Assembly (NCBI GenBank): GCA_965602635.1
Contig: CBFCZU010000092.1
Span: 1-15,019, forward strand
Direction of reading: 5' to 3'
Origin: CBFCZU01 sp965602635
GTDB lineage: Bacteria; Planctomycetota; Phycisphaerae; SM23-33
DNA: 15,019 nt
Shown here: in pieces, positions 5,715 to 12,462 of the stretch
Position numbering within the stretch: position 1 is the first letter of the stretch
Layout of the letters: each line of letters starts with the position of its first letter
The notes under the pieces: model-generated
Seen by the model: only the letters and a program-made list of their open reading frames with translations
Told to the model about the DNA's origin: nothing
Databases searched by the model: none
Translations under genes and position numbers: made by a program

Positions 5715-8393
5715 GCGAATCAGCATGACCACGCCGCCGACGAGGAAGAACGCCGCCGGCCAGACCAGGCCGAAGATGATCTTGATTGCCGTCATGGTGC
5801 GCTGGCGAATGAGGCGAATGGGCTCGACCGTTGCCGGCCCGGCGCCGATGTACTCGCCCTTGCCCACCAGGTGGTAAACGCTGTTGATCAGCAGGTCCAC
5901 GTTGCCCGCCGGCGGCGGCTCGGTGGCGATCGTCCCGTCCTCCAGCAGCAGGATGACGGGATCCCTCACGTAGCTGTCGATGAAGCTGAAGCCCGTGCTG
6001 ACGGCCATGACGCGGGCCTTGGTCTTGCCCACCTGCTTGGTGGCCTCGACGACGAGGGCGAACTCCGGCACGATGTCCTTGGCCTCGGTGTCCGGCTCAA
6101 GCGGCTCGCGGCGCCTGACCAGGTCGATCAGGGCGTCGATCCTCGAGGTCGCCCATATCTCGCTGCGGTGCTTGGGGACGACCAGGACATTCTCGAGCTT
6201 GGCGCCGGCCTTGCTGTCGGCGACCGGCAGGATGGGGCAGGCGTTGAGCCAGTAGAACCTGCGGGCCTTGAGCGGCTCGCCGGCCGGGTGGTCCGTGAAC
6301 GTCGAGATGCCCATGTACTGCCAGGTCTGAACCTGGAGCTTGAACTTGCCCGGGCGGTCGGCGTCGCGCTTAGTCTGGATGACCCGCCAGTTGGTCTTGA
6401 CGTCCAGGCCCCACTCGTCGCGCAGGTAGTCGCCCAGCACGTAAGTGGCGCTCTGGCGCTGCCAGTACTGCGGGTACATCCACCCGGTCAGGAAGATCGC
6501 CGGCGTGCCGGAGTCGATCAGCCGCTTGATGGCCAGCTCGTGGCGGTCCTTCGACCATCTGGGCGGGGGAGGCCCGCCCCTCGGCGGCGTGGGCGGCGGC
6601 TCCGGAGGGGGCAGGACCAGCAGCACCCGGGGCAGATCCTCCGGGTTCGGCGGCGGCTCGGGCACTCCCTGCTGCTGCGGGCCCTTAACCAGCAGGTTCC
6701 ATTCGGTGACCTTCAGGTTGGCGCTCTCCAGCCTCTCACGAAGCATGTGGAGCTGCTCCGACGGGATGGGGCCCATAAGGCCGGGCTGGAAGCGACGCAT
6801 CTGCGGCGGGGGGAGGTCCTCGAACATGACCAGCAGCACCTCGGCGAACGGCTTGGAGGCCAGGGACAAAATCTTGGAGCTTATGGCCATGTCGCCGTTG
6901 AATACCTTGCGCTGCTCTTCGTCCTCCATGCCCGGGCCGCCTATCTGCAGCCGCGGCGTCAGCGGCCAGACATCCTGGAACGTCACCACCGCCGTGTTGT
7001 CGCCGACCTCGACGATCACGATGTTGTCCCTCTTGGACTTCGTGATCAGCTCCTCCTGGCCGGAAAGCTCGGGCAGCGCCCTGGCGCGCTCCAGCAGCGC
7101 CGAGATGTCCTTGGTCAGATCGGCGAGGTAGTCCTCCTTGCCGGCGCGGTCAAAGACCTTCTTGGTCGCCTCATCGAGCTTGGTCAGGTCCTCCAGCAGC
7201 CGGTTGAGCGCCTTCTGTGCGTCTTGGGCCCGCTGTTGGAGCTTGTACCGTTCCAGGCCCTTGCGCAGGGCAGTGATGACCTTCTTCTGCGCCTCGACCG
7301 TCATGGTGTCGCGGAACTGCTGGGCCTGCTGGGCGAGCTGCTGGGCGATCAGCTCGAGGTCGGCGTAGATTTCGGGGATGCTTCCGCCCTGGGCCCGCCA
7401 GGAGCGGGCGAACTGTGCGACGCCCTTGCCGCCGAGGGCGTTGAGCCTGTGTCGGATGCTCTCGGCCGCCTTTGCCGCGGCGGCGGATGAGGCGGTGAAC
7501 TGCTCCAGGACGGGGCGGGGCTTGTCCGGGGCGGGCGAGCCGACCTTGCCCAGCACGCCGACCGCCCCCTTGATCTGGTCGAGGTAATCCTTGGCGGCCT
7601 TGGCCAGCTCAGGCTTGGCCTTGCCGGCGTTTTCCGGCAGCTCGGCGAGCCGCACCAGCAGGGAACCCATCCCCTCGAGGTCCTTCTCGAGCCTCTCCAG
7701 CGTGTCGCGCAGCTCGCGGACCATTGCCGGATGGTCGGGCAGCGAGGCGCCTTCCAACTGCTCGCGGTACTTGGCGGAGACGCCTTGCAGGTGGGTCTTG
7801 AGGGTGGACCATGCCGTCTCCATGCTCTTGGGCACGCCGAACTGCATCAGCCAGCCCGTTCGCGGGTACCGCCGCCACTCCTCGGCAAGCTGCTCGTACT
7901 GGGAGGTTTGCTTGTTGATGAGCTTCTGGAAGTCCAGCACCACCTGGCGGTGCTGGGGGGCCGCCTTGTAGAGCCGGTCCCGCAGCCGGGCGAAGACCTC
8001 CTCCTGCTGGCGGTCGGAATCGACGTTCTCCACCACGATGTTGCCCTTGCGCTGCTGCATCTCGTCCAGCAGGTCGCGGACCGCCGGCAGGTACTTCTCC
8101 GGCTTCATGTCCTGGGAGGTGGCGCGGTAGATGCTGGTGATGCGGACCTTCTGGTCCACGTGGTCGAGGATCGCCTGTGCGGTCTTGCTCAGGCTGTAGC
8201 GGCCCAGGGCCTCGGCGCTCCAGCGCAGCTTCTTCTTCCTGGAGACGATGCTGCCGGCCACGTTCACCGCCACGAGCAGCGCCGCGGCGGCGGCGATGGA
8301 GATCATGACGTTGATCCCTACCGCCCGCCGTGCCGACCGCACGTCCCGGGCGCCCGAAGCCTTCTTGTCGGTTCGCTTCTTCTTTACCGCCAT
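5706..8393 (-). CDS. GldG-like ABC-transporter auxiliary protein with long coiled-coil insertion
   Basis: 895 residues. The N-terminus is basic (MAVKKKRTDKK), then has one transmembrane helix (about 27-47) followed by the typical GldG start of the outer part, LGRYSLSKTAQAIL (63-76) and a thioredoxin-like stretch VRITSIYRAT (83-92). The C-terminal half (about 455-850) resembles the ABC_transp_aux/GldG domain, including ARVMAVSTGFSFIDSYV (793-809) and GNVDLLINSVYHLVG (830-844). A last transmembrane helix lies at about 868-891, before RRR. Between them, residues 125-450 are highly charged, Gln/Leu-rich and helical, most likely coiled coil. A polyproline run fills 577-611. Typical GldG proteins are roughly 550-600 residues, so the insertion accounts for the excess. 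The gene overlaps the permease gene by 10 bases and has GGAG 8 bases before its ATG. It probably acts at the cytoplasmic membrane with the ATPase and permease. The substrate is unknown. Confidence 0.86.
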   Translation of the reverse strand: MAVKKKRTDKKASGARDVRSARRAVGINVMISIAAAAALLVAVNVAGSIVSRKKKLRWSAEALGRYSLSKTAQAILDHVDQKVRITSIYRATSQDMKPEKYLPAVRDLLDEMQQRKGNIVVENVDSDRQQEEVFARLRDRLYKAAPQHRQVVLDFQKLINKQTSQYEQLAEEWRRYPRTGWLMQFGVPKSMETAWSTLKTHLQGVSAKYREQLEGASLPDHPAMVRELRDTLERLEKDLEGMGSLLVRLAELPENAGKAKPELAKAAKDYLDQIKGAVGVLGKVGSPAPDKPRPVLEQFTASSAAAAKAAESIRHRLNALGGKGVAQFARSWRAQGGSIPEIYADLELIAQQLAQQAQQFRDTMTVEAQKKVITALRKGLERYKLQQRAQDAQKALNRLLEDLTKLDEATKKVFDRAGKEDYLADLTKDISALLERARALPELSGQEELITKSKRDNIVIVEVGDNTAVVTFQDVWPLTPRLQIGGPGMEDEEQRKVFNGDMAISSKILSLASKPFAEVLLVMFEDLPPPQMRRFQPGLMGPIPSEQLHMLRERLESANLKVTEWNLLVKGPQQQGVPEPPPNPEDLPRVLLVLPPPEPPPTPPRGGPPPPRWSKDRHELAIKRLIDSGTPAIFLTGWMYPQYWQRQSATYVLGDYLRDEWGLDVKTNWRVIQTKRDADRPGKFKLQVQTWQYMGISTFTDHPAGEPLKARRFYWLNACPILPVADSKAGAKLENVLVVPKHRSEIWATSRIDALIDLVRRREPLEPDTEAKDIVPEFALVVEATKQVGKTKARVMAVSTGFSFIDSYVRDPVILLLEDGTIATEPPPAGNVDLLINSVYHLVGKGEYIGAGPATVEPIRLIRQRTMTAIKIIFGLVWPAAFFLVGGVVMLIRRR

Positions 8394-9145
8394 CGCCTGG
8401 ACTCCAGAACCTTGACGCTCAGAAACAGGAAAAAGGCCGTCACCGTGGGGAAGAAGATCGCCGATCGGACGTCGAAGATGCCCTTCGAGAAGTCGCCGAA
8501 GTAGGTGATCATGTTGAGCCCGGCCACTGCCTGCACCAGGTCGGTGTTCTTGGGGGGGACCATCTCGCCCACCAGGTAGATCCCGGCGGTGAAGAACGCC
8601 AGTATGGCGATGGCGATCAGCCCGGCGACGAGCTGGTGCCGGGTGATGGTCGAGGCGAACAGCCCCACGGCCACGTACGTCGCCCCCAGCAGGGCCATGC
8701 CCAGATACCCCATCACCGCCACGCCGTAGTCCGGCTGGCCGTAGAGCACCACCAGCAGGAAGAACACGCCCGTGGTCGCCAGCAGGATCAGGTACAGCGC
8801 GAAGGCCCCGAGGAACTTGCCGACGATGACCTCCGCGTCGGTGACGGGGGCGGTGATGAGCGTCTCGATGGTCCCGGAGCGGAACTCCTCTGCCAGCAGC
8901 CGCATGGTCAGCAGCGGCACGACGATCACCAGCCCGTAGGCGAGCACGTCGAACAGCGGGCGGAGGGTGGACTCGCCCCCGCTGCGGAACACCGGCTGGA
9001 GGTCGATCCTCAGGAACGGGACCCTCACTCCCAGCAGGAACACCAGCCCCACCAGCAGCAGGAACAGTGCGGCGATCACGTAGGCCATCGGGCTGTAGAA
9101 ATAGGCCGCCAGCTCCCGCCGCGCCACAGTCATTATCTTACGCAT
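8384..9145 (-). CDS. ABC-2 type permease, GldF-like
   Basis: 253 residues with six predicted membrane helices at about 20-42, 66-84, 107-134, 142-165, 171-194 and 227-247. The loop after helix 2 carries LAEEFRSGTIETLITAPVT (84-102), the coupling-region signature of ABC-2 and GldF/NosY-type permeases. The segment NMITYFGDFSKGIFDVRSAIFF (211-232) before the last helix matches the usual end of GldF-like proteins, in which a 'fakGvid' motif precedes the terminal helix. Length is normal. It would dimerise in the inner membrane and be driven by the ATPase encoded 18 bases upstream. GGGAG lies about 8-10 bases before the ATG. The TAA stop falls inside the next gene. No nucleotide-binding domain is fused. 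The substrate cannot be deduced; GldF-like is a better fit than a plain drug exporter because gldG follows. Confidence 0.92.
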   Translation of the reverse strand: MRKIMTVARRELAAYFYSPMAYVIAALFLLLVGLVFLLGVRVPFLRIDLQPVFRSGGESTLRPLFDVLAYGLVIVVPLLTMRLLAEEFRSGTIETLITAPVTDAEVIVGKFLGAFALYLILLATTGVFFLLVVLYGQPDYGVAVMGYLGMALLGATYVAVGLFASTITRHQLVAGLIAIAILAFFTAGIYLVGEMVPPKNTDLVQAVAGLNMITYFGDFSKGIFDVRSAIFFPTVTAFFLFLSVKVLESRRWR

Positions 9146-9163
9146 GGCGATCGCTCTCCCACT

Positions 9164-10132
9164 CTATGACGCCTCGGCGACGTCGCGCATGCTCTGCTCG
9201 TATGTTATCTGCACGAAGAAGTCCTCCAGGGAGCCGACCTCCCTGCGGAGCTCGCGGAGCCGGTATCCCTTTTCCGCGGCCCTGGCGGCGACGTCGGCGC
9301 GGAGGTCGCTCTCCTCGCTGCCCTGGACGGTCAGCCGCGTCCAGTTGCCCGCCCGGGCGTGCTCGACCTCCAGGACGCCGTCGATGGTCTTGATGGCGGC
9401 GGCCATCTCCGCCGGCTTGGCCCCCTGCAGCTCCACGATCAGCCGCGACGGGCCGGTCACCCGCTGGCGCAGCTCGTTGGGGCTGCCCTCGGCCACCAGC
9501 CTGCCCGCCGAGATGATGATCAACTGGCTGCATATCTGCTCCACCTCGGCGAGGATGTGGCTGGAGAGGATGACCGTGTGCTGCTCGCCCAGGGTCCGGA
9601 TGAGGTTGCGCATCTCGCGGACCTGGGCGGGGTCCAGCCCGATGGTCGGCTCGTCCAGGACCAGCACGGGCGGATCGTGCAGCAGTATGTCGGCCAGCCC
9701 CACGCGCTGGCGGTAGCCCCGGGAGAGCTGGTCCATCCGGCGGTTGGAGACGTCCTCGGGCTTGCTCAGCCAGCACTGCTCGACCACCCGGTCAATCGCC
9801 GCGGAGCGCTGCTTCCTGGGTATCTCCCGCAGCGCCGCCCGGAAGGAAAGGTACTCGCGCACCCGCATCTCGGGGTACAGGGGGACGTTCTCGGGCATGT
9901 ATCCCACGCGCCGCCGCACCTCGACCGACTCGCTGAAGACGTTGAGCCCGGCCACGGTCGCCGAGCCGCGACTGGCGGGTATGAAGCACGTGAGGATTCG
10001 CAGAGTTGTGGTCTTTCCCGCACCGTTGGGCCCCAGGAACCCGACGACGTTGCCGGCATCGACGTGGAAGGAGATGTCATCGACCGCCAGCGTCCGCCCG
10101 TACCATTTCGTCAGGTGCTTTACGTCAATCAT
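9164..10132 (-). CDS. ABC transporter ATP-binding protein, GldA-like
   Basis: 322 residues. All motifs of an ABC ATPase are present: Walker A GPNGAGKT (34-41), a Q-loop region of the Nat/Gld type VGYMPENVPLYPEM (76-89, where the usual Gln is replaced as in that subfamily), signature LSRGYRQRVGLA (136-147), Walker B VLVLDEPT (156-163, catalytic Glu161), D-loop GLDP (165-168) and H-loop His192 in SSH. A C-terminal extension (about 225-310) ends in LEDFFVQIT, as in exporters of the CcmA/NatA/Gld group. The protein is cytoplasmic and powers the adjacent permease. It is first in its operon. A weak AGGA lies 10 bases before the ATG, and a TTGACA promoter is predicted about 80 bases upstream. The signature has Arg-Gly-Tyr rather than Gly-Gly-Gln, which is normal for this subgroup and not a defect. 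Confidence 0.95.
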   Translation of the reverse strand: MIDVKHLTKWYGRTLAVDDISFHVDAGNVVGFLGPNGAGKTTTLRILTCFIPASRGSATVAGLNVFSESVEVRRRVGYMPENVPLYPEMRVREYLSFRAALREIPRKQRSAAIDRVVEQCWLSKPEDVSNRRMDQLSRGYRQRVGLADILLHDPPVLVLDEPTIGLDPAQVREMRNLIRTLGEQHTVILSSHILAEVEQICSQLIIISAGRLVAEGSPNELRQRVTGPSRLIVELQGAKPAEMAAAIKTIDGVLEVEHARAGNWTRLTVQGSEESDLRADVAARAAEKGYRLRELRREVGSLEDFFVQITYEQSMRDVAEAS

Positions 10133-10200
10133 GTCGGTGGCATCCTAAAGCTGTGTTCCGAGCGCTAGCTACGGGTCCATTACTCCGCTGCCCCCCACGC

Positions 10201-10212
10201 GGTTCGCGGACC
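10201..10212. promoter_or_regulatory. Operator-like inverted repeat at the predicted ABC operon transcription start
   Basis: GGTTCGCGGACC is a 12-base inverted repeat with one G-T pair. It covers the predicted +1 (about 10210) of the leftward promoter, where a bound repressor would block initiation. No regulator gene is nearby to link with it, and CG-rich palindromes arise often by chance here. Confidence 0.25.
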
Positions 10213-10216
10213 GAAT

Positions 10217-10246
10217 CGTATAGGCGATTTCGGGGGGCATTGTCAA
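10217..10246 (-). promoter_or_regulatory. Sigma-70-type promoter for the Gld-like ABC operon
   Basis: On the minus strand a perfect TTGACA (10246-10241) is followed after 18 bases by TATACG (10222-10217, 4/6 to TATAAT, TATA intact). Predicted transcription start is near 10210, leaving a leader of about 78 bases before the ATG at 10132. It points at the ATPase gene, and the four following genes are packed closely, so it probably drives the whole operon. Confidence 0.55.
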
Positions 10247-10315
10247 GCTCCCGTGTGGCCTGGAGTTCCCCCCCTTTGTCGGCTCGGGCGCGGCGCCGGA
10301 CGCCGGCTCGTGAGT

Positions 10316-10323
10316 CAAATTTG
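10316..10323. promoter_or_regulatory. AT-rich palindrome upstream of the S55 gene
   Basis: CAAATTTG is a perfect 8-base palindrome and the most AT-rich spot of this region. It lies directly upstream of the weak rightward -35 candidate at 10325. It could be a protein-binding site or a curved upstream element. This is suggestive only. Confidence 0.2.
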
Positions 10324-10324
10324 C

Positions 10325-10354
10325 TTGTGGGGAGCGGCGGCGGCACCTTAGCAT
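10325..10354 (+). promoter_or_regulatory. Weak candidate promoter for the S55 peptidase gene
   Basis: TTGTGG (10325-10330, 3/6) and TAGCAT (10349-10354, 4/6) are separated by 18 bases, with predicted start near 10361 and a 68-base leader. It is the best rightward pair I found, but the match is poor. Confidence 0.28.
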
Positions 10355-10367
10355 GACCTCGCCGCCG
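10335..10367 (+). promoter_or_regulatory. GC-rich hairpin upstream of the S55 gene
   Basis: CGGCGGCG (10335-10342) pairs with CGCCGCCG (10360-10367), 8 GC pairs with a 17-base loop, ending 61 bases before the start codon. It overlaps the weak promoter candidate, so it could only be an RNA leader if transcription starts further upstream. A second small inverted repeat (GGCC-GATCA-GGCC) follows immediately. Confidence 0.25.
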
Positions 10368-10428
10368 GCCGATCAGGCCGGGCAGGCGGCTGCTTCGGTG
10401 TGACTGGGAGCCCGCAAGGAGTGCGAAG

Positions 10429-12354
10429 ATGCGCAGTTGGAGCAGGATGCTCGGATTGCTCGTGGTCGCCGCAGCCCTCCAGGGCGTCTCGATGGCGGCG
10501 CCGCCCAAGACGATCGACCAGCGCCTACGCGAGGCAGAGAAGTTCATCGCCGCCTCGGACAAGTACCTTCACCAATCCAAGCTCAAGCGCGGCATGAGCG
10601 GATACGGCCTGACGGTCATGGCCGGCACGGAGATCCAGAAGTTCAACGTCACCGTCGTCTCCGTGATGCGGAACTGGTATCCCCACCAAGATGTGATCCT
10701 CTGCAAGCTCGCCGGGCTGGGGTTGGAGAAGAGCGGCATCGTATCCGGCATGAGCGGCTCGCCCGTTTACATCAAGGACCCCGCCGACGGCAAGCACAAG
10801 CTGATCGGGGCGGTGGCCTACGGGTGGCGGTTCCAGAAGGATCCGGTCGCCGGGATTCAGCCGATCGCTCAGATGCTGGCGGTGGAGGGGGTGCCGCTGG
10901 GCGGGGTGGAGAGACCGGCGGCGAAGGAGCCTGCCTCCCCGTCCGTCGCGGCGGTGCTCGACGAGGACTTCGTTCGAGCCATGCTCGACCCGAGGAAGCT
11001 CGACTTCTCGGCATTCTGCCGCCCGGCGAACCGCAGGCGGAGGTCCGGCTCTGCCGACGGCGCCGCCGGACTGGTGCCGCTTGCCACGCCGGTGATGATC
11101 TCGGGCGCCGGGCCGAGGACAATGGCCCTGGCGCGGCAGCTCTTCGCCGGGGCGGGGCTCGTGCCGCTCCGCGCCGGCGCCGTCGGCGCGGCCGAGGCCG
11201 ATGCCGCCAGGAAAACCAAACTGGCGCCCGGCTCGGCGCTGTCGGTGATCCTCGTCAGCGGCGACATGGACTGGTCCGCTGTGGGGACCGTAACCGATGT
11301 TATCGGCGACCGCGTGCTCGCCTTCGGGCACTCCATGTTCGCCGAGGGGCGCGTTCGCCTGCCCATGGGCACCGCCTACGTCCACACGGTGATCTCCTCG
11401 ACCATGAGCAGCTTCAAGCTCAGCTCGACGCTCAAGGCCACCGGCGCGCTGACCCACGACGAGTACACCGGCATCTCCGGGCAGGTCGGCGCCAAGGCCG
11501 AGATGGTCCCCATGACGGTCACCGTCAACTGGCCCGCGGGTCAGCAGAAGTTCAACTACAACGTGGTCCGGCACCGCTGGATGACGCCCGGCATGAGCCG
11601 CATGGTGCTGAGCGAGTCGGTCCTGGCCAATCGCGACATCCCGGAGCGGCACACGCTCGAGTACGACGTGGACATCGACTTCGAGAAGTTCGGCAGGTAC
11701 CGCTCGGCCAACACGAGCAGCGGCGGGAGCTTCTCGGCCGCGGCCTCGGACGTCTCGCGCCCGCTGGCGGCGCTCATGAACACGGCCCTGGGCAAGCCGG
11801 TATTCCCCAGGTCGATCGAGGTAACCGTAACGATCAAGCCCGTCCAGACGACCGCCGACATCCTCTCGCTCGAGCTGGACCGCAACGTTTACAGGCCCGG
11901 CGAGAAGGTCACCGGCAAGGTCACGCTCCGCCCGTTCCGGTCGCCGCGGATCACCAAGGCGGTCTCGATCGACCTGCCGAAGGACCTGCCCGACGGTCGG
12001 CGGAAGCTGACGGTCTGCGACAGCTACCAGGCGCTGTCGGCCACGAGGAGCGAGCTGCCGCACAGGTTCACCCCCAAGACCGTCGAGGGGCTCTTTGCGG
12101 CGATAAAGGAGGTGGTAGCGCCGAGGATGGACCGGCTGTACCTGCGCCTGCCTCTGCCGGCGGGCGGCCTGGCGGTACGGAAGAACGAGCTGGAGCATCT
12201 GCCGGGCAGCATGGCCGAGCTGCTCTCCCGTGCCGCACCCATGGACACCAAGCTATACCGGCGCAGCAAGGTGGTCAGCTTCCCCGCCGGTTTCGTGGTC
12301 AGGGGGTCGGCCTCGGCCAGCTTTACCGTGGAGAAGGAGCCGCGGCGGAAGTGA
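10429..12354 (+). CDS. Secreted SpoIVB peptidase S55-like protein
   Basis: 641 residues with AAGGAG 7 bases before the ATG and a signal peptide (core LGLLVVAAALQGV, cut near Ala23-Ala24). Residues 55-150 match the C-terminal half of the S55 serine-peptidase domain: GYGLTVMAGTEIQKFNVTVV, then GIVSGMSGSPVYI (candidate nucleophile in GMSGSP, 107-112), then IGAVAYGW and AGIQPIAQML. Residues 269-335 match the N-terminal half: SALSVILVSGD, AVGTVTDVIGDRVLAFGHSM (candidate catalytic His301) and STMSSFKLSS. From about 460 there is a beta-rich region with YRPGEKVTGKVTLRPF (488-503), probably an Ig-like fold. SpoIVB is a sporulation signalling protease; here the context is not sporulation, and I infer an envelope protease or a catalytically altered relative. 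The gap to the next gene (108 bases) allows co-transcription. The family call is strong; protease activity is inferred. Confidence 0.9.
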   Translation: MRSWSRMLGLLVVAAALQGVSMAAPPKTIDQRLREAEKFIAASDKYLHQSKLKRGMSGYGLTVMAGTEIQKFNVTVVSVMRNWYPHQDVILCKLAGLGLEKSGIVSGMSGSPVYIKDPADGKHKLIGAVAYGWRFQKDPVAGIQPIAQMLAVEGVPLGGVERPAAKEPASPSVAAVLDEDFVRAMLDPRKLDFSAFCRPANRRRRSGSADGAAGLVPLATPVMISGAGPRTMALARQLFAGAGLVPLRAGAVGAAEADAARKTKLAPGSALSVILVSGDMDWSAVGTVTDVIGDRVLAFGHSMFAEGRVRLPMGTAYVHTVISSTMSSFKLSSTLKATGALTHDEYTGISGQVGAKAEMVPMTVTVNWPAGQQKFNYNVVRHRWMTPGMSRMVLSESVLANRDIPERHTLEYDVDIDFEKFGRYRSANTSSGGSFSAAASDVSRPLAALMNTALGKPVFPRSIEVTVTIKPVQTTADILSLELDRNVYRPGEKVTGKVTLRPFRSPRITKAVSIDLPKDLPDGRRKLTVCDSYQALSATRSELPHRFTPKTVEGLFAAIKEVVAPRMDRLYLRLPLPAGGLAVRKNELEHLPGSMAELLSRAAPMDTKLYRRSKVVSFPAGFVVRGSASASFTVEKEPRRK

Positions 12355-12363
12355 ACGCGAATC

Positions 12364-12388
12364 CGCGCCAACCGGGAGTGTCGGCGCG
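12364..12388 (+). terminator. Weak hairpin after the S55 gene
   Basis: CGCGCC (12364-12369) pairs with GGCGCG (12383-12388) across a 13-base loop, 10 bases after the stop codon. No T-run follows, so it is not a canonical intrinsic terminator. It may shield the transcript end or be chance in GC-rich DNA. Confidence 0.2.
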
Positions 12389-12462
12389 AACGGAATGCCG
12401 GGCAATGCGTTCTCGAGGCCGGCTGGGACGGGCCCGAGACGACGGATCGAAGGGTTAATGCG

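Larger units (their letters stand above)
10133..10428. other. Divergent intergenic region between the ABC operon and the S55 peptidase gene
   Basis: This is the longest non-coding stretch (296 bases). It holds a leftward TTGACA promoter, a weaker rightward promoter candidate, two small inverted repeats (10201-10212 and 10316-10323) and a GC-rich hairpin (10335-10367). Stop codons and lack of family resemblance argue against a conserved protein. No tRNA or riboswitch I can name is present. Confidence 0.7.

Noticed and set aside
5871..7490. Long plus-strand open frame (539 codons) opposite the GldG-like gene
   Set aside because: It is antisense to a well-supported gene, its translation has no recognisable domain, and GC-rich codon use commonly keeps the opposite strand open.
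10525..12198. Minus-strand open frame of 557 codons opposite the S55 gene
   Set aside because: No motif, signal peptide or ribosome-binding site. The plus strand has a clear S55 match.
12412..12438. Hairpin CTCG...CGAG between the S55 and propeller genes
   Set aside because: The stem has mismatches and no T-run follows. It is not distinguishable from chance in GC-rich DNA.
10437..12458. Second plus-strand frame (673 codons) overlapping the S55 gene
   Set aside because: It is a +2 shadow with Arg/Gly-rich composition. The S55 frame has the motifs, signal peptide and ribosome-binding site.
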